Assembly (NCBI RefSeq): GCF_902459485.1
Contig: NZ_LR699119.1
Coordinates: forward strand, 744,001-808,000
Length of the DNA: 64,000 nucleotides
Source: Aquicella siphonis
Lineage (GTDB): Bacteria; Pseudomonadota; Gammaproteobacteria; DSM-16500
Reading direction: 5' to 3'
Shown: positions 17,541-24,364 of the stretch, piece after piece
Position numbering within the stretch: position 1 is the first letter of the stretch
Layout of the letters: every line of letters begins with the position of its first letter
Notes under the pieces: generated by a model
Database searches by the model: none
Told to the model about the DNA's origin: nothing
Seen by the model: only the letters and a program-made list of their open reading frames with translations
Program-made: the position numbers and the translations under genes

Positions 17541-18824
17541 ATGAAAATCCCTTGTCTTACATGTGCTGTAATTATTTCTGTAATGAGTGTATATCCTGTG
17601 ATTTGTTCAGCCAGGCATCCGTCTCAGGCTATCGATGGCCGCATTGATCAGATGATTAACACATATTTAAATGAGAACAGTCTGAATAACCCCGATACCA
17701 GGAAATTCCCTGAACGCATCACCGCGGTCAGTGTTTCCATTTTTTTACCCTATGAAAGCGCGCCTCTAACGGGCGATTTGAGAAATTATTATGCCGGTGT
17801 CGCCGGGTATCCGCCTTTGAATAAGCCCGTAAACGAGAATAGCTTGTTTGAAATTGGAAGTATCACAAAATCTTTTGTGTCAGCGGTTATTTTACAATTA
17901 CAAGCTGAGAATAAACTCGCTCTTGATGACACCCTGGAAAAATGGCTGCCACAGTATAAACAATGGAATTAAGTGACCATCAGGCAACTGCTTAATATGA
18001 CCAGCGGCATCCCTTCCTATACTCGTGATCCCGTATTTTCCGAAAAGCTGGAAAACGACATCAGGGCGGAATGGACCGATGAGGAGCTTGTCAGCTATGC
18101 TCATCCCGATGAACCCATTGAATCTGGTCAAAATAAATTTGACTACTCAAACACGAATTACATACTGGCAGGCATGATAATAGAAAAAATTACCAATGAT
18201 TCCCTGGCAAACCAGTTACATAAACGCATTTTGGATAACAGCAGCTATAGTTTAAAAAACACTTATTATGTTGCCGGAAAAAACTGGAAAGCGATACAAG
18301 ATTCAATCATGCCGCGCATGGTCCATGGTTATTTTTACGACCATGAGACAAAAAAGCTTCTTGACACGACAGCGAATAATCTGTCATGGGGTGCTGCGGC
18401 GGGCGCGATGATTTCTAATACAACAGACATCATACATTGGGTACAGGCTCTATACCATGGCAAGATTTTTCCGGACAAATATAAAGACCGGGAATTGAAA
18501 AACCTTAAATCAGTTGTATCCATGAAAACAGGGCGGTCCATTGCAACAGTTACGCCGCAGGATCCAAATGGCTTTGGCCTTGGAGTCGGGTCGTTATATA
18601 AAGATCCTGGCGGTCAATTTTGGTATTATGAAGGCAGCGGCCTGGGTTATAGGACGGCATATATATGGAAATCATGTAACAATGTAACCGTCGCTGCCGC
18701 ATTGAACTCAAAAGGGGGTGAAGGAAATCCCAATGCACCGGAAGGAGATCATATTCTTGAGCTGATGTTTAAGATTTATGATGAGATTATTACTGCCTAC
18801 CCCCGATACAATTGTGATGATTGA
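17541..18824 (+). pseudogene. Exported beta-lactamase-fold serine hydrolase interrupted by an in-frame stop
   Basis: A single reading frame of 427 codons that encodes a signal peptide (residues 1-25) and a class C beta-lactamase-like hydrolase, broken by TAA at 17970-17972. Before the stop: the nucleophile motif in FEIGSITKSF (SxxK intact) and the segment WLPQYKQWN. Directly after it, in the same frame: VTIRQLLNMTSGIPSY, the block that normally follows without a break, then FDYSNTNYILAG (YxN intact) and WYYEGSGLGYRT. A GTG right after the stop could restart translation, but that product would lack the nucleophile. Likely a recent pseudogene, unless the stop is read through. Confidence 0.85.
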
Positions 18825-18836
18825 CAATAATAGCCA

Positions 18837-18891
18837 CTCCCAAAACGTTCCAGTCTTGCCTTTTATCTGGAAAGCTGGAGCGCCTTGGGAG
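18837..18891. other. Long-range hairpin downstream of the serine hydrolase
   Basis: CTCCCAA (18837-18843) pairs with TTGGGAG (18885-18891), with an inner CCAG/CTGG pair. No T run follows on either strand, so it is a structured 3' end or a weak terminator between convergent genes. Confidence 0.4.
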
Positions 18892-18942
18892 AACTATCTT
18901 AACAAGGCTATCTAAGCTTTGTGCTCGCAGTCTGTTAAGTGA

Positions 18943-19302
18943 TTAATATCGCCAGCAAACATCGTGACCAGGGATCTTGGTTTTATGTTTCCAATAACCT
19001 TTTACCCAACCGCATAGAATCGTGCTGTTATAATATCCGCCTTTATAACAAACTTTTTGTGCCGGATAATAATATCCGTTATATTTATGCGCTGGCACCA
19101 TGGTGCATTGATTTCCGCACGCGGAATTATAATAGGAACCGTAATAACTCATCCCGCTTCCCACATATACATTTACGCCGGTTACAGTATCATAATACTG
19201 TGATCCTCCATAACAACACATGCCTGCTTGTGCTGCGCCCGCAGCGCAAAGACTTGCCGCTGCGCCTAGGGATAACGCGATTTTTAGCAGATGGCCTTTC
19301 AT
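18943..19302 (-). CDS. Tyr/Gly/Cys-rich secreted protein
   Basis: A 119-residue exported protein. The signal peptide runs to AAQA (about residue 26). The mature part of about 93 residues is rich in Tyr and Gly (for example NGYYYPAQK) with seven cysteines, including CC at its start and CGNQC. A very strong Shine-Dalgarno (GAGGAGG) suggests high expression. Composition suggests a small surface or extracellular structural protein; no known family recognised. Confidence 0.72.
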   Translation of the reverse strand: MKGHLLKIALSLGAAASLCAAGAAQAGMCCYGGSQYYDTVTGVNVYVGSGMSYYGSYYNSACGNQCTMVPAHKYNGYYYPAQKVCYKGGYYNSTILCGWVKGYWKHKTKIPGHDVCWRY

Positions 19303-19648
19303 ACAAACCTCCTCATTTTGATATGTAAAGCTGGTGATAAATATATTTTATCTCTATTAAGTGCTGAAATATTAATTGCTGTGGTTTCATACACATTGCG
19401 AAATGAATTCTTAAGAATTGGTCTATTTATCTTCAGATCATGGGCTTGGGCCGGGGTCGGCCAAACAGGTATCGGGCCTAAGGCCCGCTTTCTCTGCAGC
19501 ATTCGATTTGTTAATCAGCCCATAGATCAATATGGTAAAGCTGGCTTTGGTTCTGCCGTATGCGTGATGCAGGTTATGCGCATGACATTTATAATATTGT
19601 TGGGCGCAGCGTTGCCTGGCCCAACAATACTTTTTTTCACAAATTGAA
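19303..19648. other. 346-bp gap with plus-strand hairpins
   Basis: No convincing protein gene. It contains a perfect hairpin CGGGCC TAA GGCCCG (19473-19487, followed by CTTTCT) and, 110 bp on, a strong terminator on the plus strand. Since no plus-strand gene precedes the terminator within 770 bp, a small RNA or a degraded gene here is possible. Confidence 0.35.
19596..19637 (+). terminator. Strong plus-strand Rho-independent terminator
   Basis: Perfect 10-bp stem ATTGTTGGGC / GCCCAACAAT (19596-19605 and 19619-19628), then AC and seven T. It points along the plus strand, although both flanking protein genes are on the minus strand. Confidence 0.8.
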
Positions 19649-20497
19649 TTACTTTAATAATAACCAGCATTCAGTCAGTAATTCAGTTTCAGCCACCTCA
19701 TGATCAAAATTGTAATAACAAAATATACACGGTAAATCGCCTAACTCCTCGCCGGAATTCGGGAGCCAGTCACGGTATAACGCATACACGGTATCACTGA
19801 TGTTATCGCGAGACCCTTTGTGTATTGCTATGGCGTATCGTCCGGCAGGTAATCGTTTTTCAACTATGCCGCCTTCAAGCTTCAATTGTTCCGGCACTGT
19901 TATCCCTAAATCAAACCGAAATTCGGATGCAGGCGTGATGCTGGGATCATCATAAGCAAAGGCGAATGCTTCGCCCGCTTTAGGCTTAACGCTTACTGGC
20001 TGTGATTTGGCCCATTTTATAAGCTTGCTGACACTCTCGCCGATAAGTTTGGGATCGCCGCGATGTTCCAGCACGGCCAGGCGGCGGGCACTCATTTTTT
20101 TAATATTAACGTTCATTGCTATGTCACCTTGTTTGAGCAACCAATAAGGCGGTTGTTCCCACGCTTCCCAGCTTGATTGACGTCTAAATTCACTGGGACT
20201 CAAGCCGCATGTTTGTTTAAACGCTCTGGTAAAAGCTTCATGAGAATCAAACCCCGCATTGATTGCGATTTCAATAATCGTTCTGTCCTTATCAACAATA
20301 AGTTGATGCGCTGCGCGTTTTAATCGCAGCCAGCGTATGTACTGCTGTAAAGACAATCCGGTATAAGCTGTAAACAAGCGATGAAAATGAAATTTTGAAA
20401 AGCATGCTATAGCACTCAATTGTGTGAGTGATAGTTCTTCATCAAGGTGTTTGCCTATAAATTCTATCACTTTATTTAATTGACGCTGATAATTCAT
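19649..20497 (-). CDS. AraC family regulator with GyrI-like effector-binding domain
   Basis: A 282-residue transcription regulator of the Rob/SoxS-GyrI type. The N-terminal AraC/XylS domain has two helix-turn-helix units (LTQLSAIACFSKFHFHRLF and the signature IIEIAINAGFDSHEAFTRAF with LSPSEFRR, residues about 8-107). After a short linker, residues 125-282 form a GyrI/SOUL-like small-molecule-binding domain (RRLAVLEHRGD, PAGRYAIAIHKG, FCYYNFDHEVAETELLTECW). Such regulators respond to drugs or amphiphilic ligands. AAGGTGAG precedes the ATG. It is divergent from the arylamine N-acetyltransferase gene, a plausible target. Confidence 0.92.
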   Translation of the reverse strand: MNYQRQLNKVIEFIGKHLDEELSLTQLSAIACFSKFHFHRLFTAYTGLSLQQYIRWLRLKRAAHQLIVDKDRTIIEIAINAGFDSHEAFTRAFKQTCGLSPSEFRRQSSWEAWEQPPYWLLKQGDIAMNVNIKKMSARRLAVLEHRGDPKLIGESVSKLIKWAKSQPVSVKPKAGEAFAFAYDDPSITPASEFRFDLGITVPEQLKLEGGIVEKRLPAGRYAIAIHKGSRDNISDTVYALYRDWLPNSGEELGDLPCIFCYYNFDHEVAETELLTECWLLLK

Positions 20498-20757
20498 GCT
20501 TCACTCACCTTCAAACTGCCGCTTGGTTAACAAGTACAAGGTTATAGTGCCAATTAAGTCAATATTTGATCGTTATTGCTAACTTAGTAGAGAATATCAT
20601 AAATGGCTGTAAAGACCGCATATCGCAATGGTGGGGCAGAATCTGCTGACTGCATTAAAATTTCTTTAATTTGCATATACTTATGTGGTAAAATCCGCGC
20701 CAGGCGTGTTCCGGGCTGCAGTTGGAACGAATATATCAAACTATCAGGGTTCGCTAT

Positions 20758-21645
20758 ATGCAATCGTATAAAGATACTAATGATCAATGCCAGGCAGGCA
20801 GTGCAGCATTCAGTCTGGAAAAGTATTTTCTCTATGTGGGATTGTCTGGATTTTTCCCTGCACAGTTAACACTACAGGCTTTAAAAACCATTATTGAGCA
20901 TCATCTGTCAACTTTTAATTATCAAAATTCCATTTTATATAATGCAGGCAAAATGCCCGCCGATACGCGGGTAATCCCTACGCTTGATATAAACGATTTA
21001 TTTGCGCTTATGATCAGAAAAAAGGGCGGTTATTGTTTTCAGCATTTGGAATTGTTGTTTGCGGTTTTATCCGCCGCCGGTTTCAATGTAGACAGGCGCT
21101 TGGCAAAAGTGATTATGCAGCCTTGCGCGCAGCTTGATTCGGCTGACATGCCTGATTTGCCTAAAACGCACGAATCATTGGTTGTTCACCTTGACGGGAA
21201 GCATTACCTGGTTGATGTTGGTATGGCAAATCAAAGCATTCGCGGGCCGTTGGAGCTAAAAGAAGGCGAGCAAACCATTGATGATGATCAGTATCGCTTG
21301 ATTAAAACGGGTGAATTGTGGCGTCTGGATACCAAAACGGTCAGAGATAATGAATGGCTTTGTTTGTATCAATTTTTTAACACACCTGTGCAGCATAATG
21401 AAATTGAAAAAGCACACATCAATTTATACCTGACGGAGAAAAGCATACCCATACGTGACGACAAATTGCTGATCGGGCAAACCACACTGGAAAAAAGAAA
21501 ATATCTGATGTGGCTGTGTACTGGTGCAGGATTTGGTATTTTTAGATCGATCAAGAAAGACAGTGACGATGCGCCTAAAACCAGGAAATTTTCCAGTTAT
21601 GAAGAGGTTGAGGCATTTGCGAAAAAAAAATTTGGAACTCACTAA
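20758..21645 (+). CDS. Arylamine N-acetyltransferase
   Basis: A 295-residue NAT enzyme that transfers acetyl from acetyl-CoA to arylamines, hydrazines or related substrates. The catalytic triad is visible: Cys in KKGGYCFQHLELL, His in THESLVVHLDGK and Asp in YLVDVGMANQSIRGPL. The length fits the family (about 280). The start at 20758 is chosen because AGGG lies about eight bases upstream; a TTG at 20722 is less likely. It is cytoplasmic, with no signal peptide. It neighbours an AraC/GyrI-like regulator on the opposite strand, which suggests xenobiotic-responsive control (inference). Confidence 0.92.
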   Translation: MQSYKDTNDQCQAGSAAFSLEKYFLYVGLSGFFPAQLTLQALKTIIEHHLSTFNYQNSILYNAGKMPADTRVIPTLDINDLFALMIRKKGGYCFQHLELLFAVLSAAGFNVDRRLAKVIMQPCAQLDSADMPDLPKTHESLVVHLDGKHYLVDVGMANQSIRGPLELKEGEQTIDDDQYRLIKTGELWRLDTKTVRDNEWLCLYQFFNTPVQHNEIEKAHINLYLTEKSIPIRDDKLLIGQTTLEKRKYLMWLCTGAGFGIFRSIKKDSDDAPKTRKFSSYEEVEAFAKKKFGTH

Positions 21646-21728
21646 TCATTCTGTCCGCGCGGCTCCCCAAGGCTGACAGTGCAAAATATAAACATTTTAA
21701 ATTATAAGCATATAATAAAATTCATAAA

Positions 21729-21762
21729 ATTAAGTATATTTTAAAATCGGTTTATATATAAT
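21729..21762 (+). promoter_or_regulatory. PmrA-box-like tandem TTAA element with -10 box
   Basis: ATTAAG (21729-21734), five bases, TTTAAA (21740-21745): two TTAA half-sites exactly 11 bp apart, as in PmrA boxes. A perfect TATAAT (21757-21762) follows 11 bases later, so the element takes the place of the -35. The gene's GAGGGA and ATG follow at 21789. PmrA boxes control many Legionella and Coxiella effector genes. Half-sites only partly match the full consensus. Confidence 0.45.
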
Positions 21763-21788
21763 GGCGATAACAACGAGGGAACAATAAT

Positions 21789-22910
21789 ATGTATGCCAGG
21801 GGAGCTCAACTCATCAAGCTCAAACATCATTTTTCTAACATGATCAGGCAATACCGCAAATCTCACCGGGAAAAAAGTGATGGGAATGAACTAAGCCTGG
21901 CTGAAAAGGCAAATAAGCTGCCAAAAAGATATCATGCATTTTCAACGCCAATAGTGGCGACACCGGATACGCTTAACTTGGAAGAGAGTACGACTGCCAT
22001 TTTTCGGCTAATGAGTGTGGCTGAGCTTGCTCATGCTATTAATACAGATATAATCGGTAATGATCCAAGGTCGTCTTCGTACCATGCACTTAAAAAACAC
22101 GCTCATCTCCATATGCCTGAGCATGTACAGGAAAATAATTCCAATTTGATCCTGTCTTTTGCGCGTGATGCGACCAGTGCTGCAAACTATGCAGGCATTA
22201 ATGTGCTGCCAAATTTCTATGCTTTAGTAAGAACAAATCTGCCTCCCGTTTTCACGGTGCCAGCTGACCATGCCATGCTGGATCAATCTGTATTTGATTC
22301 ATATCATCAATATTATCGTGCAAAAGAGATGCATACGTGCCATGAAAATGGGACTAAGTACACTCCTCCGGTCAATGCGAGTATTTTGTCCCGATCTCAG
22401 CAGGAGGTCGACATGGTCATCAATACCCCGAATGGTACATGTGATTTTCGACCCATGGCAAATGAAATGATTCTGAATATCAATTTTATATGTGGAGGAT
22501 TCAGAAGTTATACTTTTGTCAGTGATCCGGCTCCAATCGCTCATCTTCCCATGCGGCGTGACTGGGCTATTGAAGTCCTTTGCCCGGTAGATGAAAGAAA
22601 TTATTCCAAAATGCTCGCGTCATCTCGTGACAAAACTCTCATTCCGCCATATTCGCGGCCGCTCACGGTAGACGATGCGGTTGCCATATTTCCCGAGTTA
22701 ATACGTATTTTTCCTGCAAGCTATAATAATCAGCACAGCCATGTGCACATACTTAAATATGTTCCAGAGGACTATCCCGTTGGCTCACCCAGGGTTGTGC
22801 AATTTCTCATCAAGGAGCATTCTTTATTTAGGGAGCAGCATAGCTGTGTAACAGAAATCCAGCATGATTACATGGATAGAAATCTCTCGCCGCGAGTTCA
22901 TAAAGAGTAG
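21789..22910 (+). CDS. Unknown protein, putative ADP-ribosyltransferase-like effector
   Basis: A soluble 373-residue protein without signal peptide. It is not a clear member of a known family. The order of motifs recalls R-S-E ADP-ribosyltransferases: Arg73 in IFRLMSVAEL, Ser123 in ILSFARDATSAANYAG (hydrophobic-Ser then a helix with AxxYA), and SRSQQEVDMVI with Glu206, the place of the catalytic Glu. The STS motif is not canonical, so the call is tentative. The next gene, 106 bp downstream on the same strand, is a PARG-type ADP-ribose hydrolase, which strengthens the idea. The promoter carries a PmrA-like box. A basic N-terminus and no transmembrane segment fit a translocated protein. Confidence 0.45.
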   Translation: MYARGAQLIKLKHHFSNMIRQYRKSHREKSDGNELSLAEKANKLPKRYHAFSTPIVATPDTLNLEESTTAIFRLMSVAELAHAINTDIIGNDPRSSSYHALKKHAHLHMPEHVQENNSNLILSFARDATSAANYAGINVLPNFYALVRTNLPPVFTVPADHAMLDQSVFDSYHQYYRAKEMHTCHENGTKYTPPVNASILSRSQQEVDMVINTPNGTCDFRPMANEMILNINFICGGFRSYTFVSDPAPIAHLPMRRDWAIEVLCPVDERNYSKMLASSRDKTLIPPYSRPLTVDDAVAIFPELIRIFPASYNNQHSHVHILKYVPEDYPVGSPRVVQFLIKEHSLFREQHSCVTEIQHDYMDRNLSPRVHKE

Positions 22911-22970
22911 AGGGCTGGCATATATCAGTACAAGATTTCAGATTGTTGCTGTATTGTAATTACAGTGACA

Positions 22971-22999
22971 TTGATTAGTATTAGTATTCAGCATAAATA
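22971..22999 (+). promoter_or_regulatory. Putative sigma-70 promoter of the PARG-like gene
   Basis: TTGATT (22971-22976), 17-bp spacer, TAAATA (22994-22999), then GAGGG about eight bases before the ATG at 23017. This gives the gene its own promoter beside any read-through from upstream. Confidence 0.45.
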
Positions 23000-23016
23000 T
23001 ATGTGAGGGTAAATGC

Positions 23017-24237
23017 ATGTATAGCCGTCTTGGTCATCGAATGGTTAATCGCCGACTGTATCAGGTCCGCAGAAATTATTCATTCTGGAACAAGTTCACA
23101 AACTCATTCTGGCATAGACTTTCAGGTGAAAACAAGACGCCTAAACCAGATGATCCGAATACGTTAATAAAAGCTTTGCATGAACATGAGCCATGGTTTG
23201 ACCAGGAAAAAAGAACGCATCATAAAGTACAGGAAGAAACCACTGTATCGGTAGTAGATGCGGTTAAATTTCAGGCGTTATTGTCGCGGGCGACACAGAA
23301 TCTTGCGCTGTGGAATCATGATAAACAGCCCAGTCCTCATCAGATTGAAGTGTTTAGAGGTGATTGGGGCGAAGTCGCACAGCGAGAAACAAGGAAATAC
23401 GGTGAAATCTATGCTGTTTTAAATATGGCTAATGCATATTTTGTCGGCGGCGCTTTTTTGGACGGGGGCGGCGCCCAGGAAGAAAATATGTTCGCGCGCA
23501 CATCTTGCTCCAATCATATCCTCGCGGAAGGGAGTCACATTTATCTCGATAAAAATAATGTCTATCGATATAAACCGGAAATGACTGATTTAATCAACGC
23601 AAAAACCCGCATGACGCCTGATGAGCTGGCCAGGTTGAGCGCGATATGTGGAAAAATCATTGATCATGCCTATAAAGTGCATATGGACACTCAAGAGCCT
23701 GAAGTATGTTTTCGTGGTCCCGAATTATTTGCAAATATTCAAGGATCCGGATTCTTTGATGAACCTAAATCATCAGGACGTATCGCATTAAGTGTGAAGG
23801 ACGGGAGCTTTGCGTATTTAAGCGATAGTGAAATATTTCCTTTTCATGAATTACGGTCAGCGGCGATCGATTTGACTGATACAGACATAGAGGCTGATTG
23901 GAATGATAGGGAGTTTGTTGAGTGGTTCAAAAAGGAAACCAAGCGGCGTATTGATGCGCAACTGGATACAGTCTTGCTAAATGGTATCAGGCATGCTGTG
24001 TTATGTGCGTTTGGTTGTGGCGCTTTCAAGAATAGAGCAGAAGAGGTTGCCGGAATTTATCGGGAATCGATAGAAGAAAGGGCTGTGCACTTTGAACACA
24101 TTGTTTTTGCGATTTACCATCCCGGTTATGGCCGCGATAATTTTCCTGCTTTCGAAAAAGAATTACATGGCTTGCCATTAGGTGCAAAAGCGAGACTCAA
24201 TCTGGAAAAATCCATTCGTCTGGGATTCAAGGAATAG
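23017..24237 (+). CDS. PARG/macrodomain-type ADP-ribose glycohydrolase
   Basis: A 406-residue protein with a poly(ADP-ribose) glycohydrolase-like macrodomain of the microbial/DUF4804 kind. The signature GGG-x(6-8)-QEE appears as GGAFLDGGGAQEE (144-156), with catalytic Glu expected at 155/156. It is preceded by VLNMANAYF, the macrodomain beta-strand with the conserved Asn, and followed by HAVLCAFGCGAFKNRAEEVA, the family's ADP-ribose-binding loop, and FEHIVFAIY. Residues 1-110 are an extra basic N-terminal region. Enzymes of this group remove ADP-ribose from proteins; the Legionella effector MavL acts on ADP-ribosylated ubiquitin. Here it follows a candidate ADP-ribosyltransferase. Fold call is good; substrate unknown. 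Confidence 0.82.
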   Translation: MYSRLGHRMVNRRLYQVRRNYSFWNKFTNSFWHRLSGENKTPKPDDPNTLIKALHEHEPWFDQEKRTHHKVQEETTVSVVDAVKFQALLSRATQNLALWNHDKQPSPHQIEVFRGDWGEVAQRETRKYGEIYAVLNMANAYFVGGAFLDGGGAQEENMFARTSCSNHILAEGSHIYLDKNNVYRYKPEMTDLINAKTRMTPDELARLSAICGKIIDHAYKVHMDTQEPEVCFRGPELFANIQGSGFFDEPKSSGRIALSVKDGSFAYLSDSEIFPFHELRSAAIDLTDTDIEADWNDREFVEWFKKETKRRIDAQLDTVLLNGIRHAVLCAFGCGAFKNRAEEVAGIYRESIEERAVHFEHIVFAIYHPGYGRDNFPAFEKELHGLPLGAKARLNLEKSIRLGFKE

Positions 24238-24294
24238 ATTGATTAGACGCTGTTAAATTAACTCATTGCTTATATTTAATTTTTATATCCAGAC

Positions 24295-24324
24295 TTCATG
24301 AGTTCAAGCGGTTTATCCTATAAT
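24295..24324 (+). promoter_or_regulatory. Putative promoter of the tandem beta-lactamase-fold gene
   Basis: TTCATG (24295-24300), 18-bp spacer, perfect TATAAT (24319-24324). Transcription would begin near 24331, too close to the ATG at 24335 for ribosome loading, which favours the ATG at 24365. Confidence 0.45.
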
Positions 24325-24364
24325 AAATACATAAATGCCAAGAATAATTCCGGGAATACTCGCA

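Noticed and set aside
19291..19647. 118-residue plus-strand frame in the gap after the Tyr/Gly-rich protein
   Set aside because: No ribosome binding site, mixed unlikely composition, and it runs through the hairpins and terminator; a small RNA is likelier than a protein.
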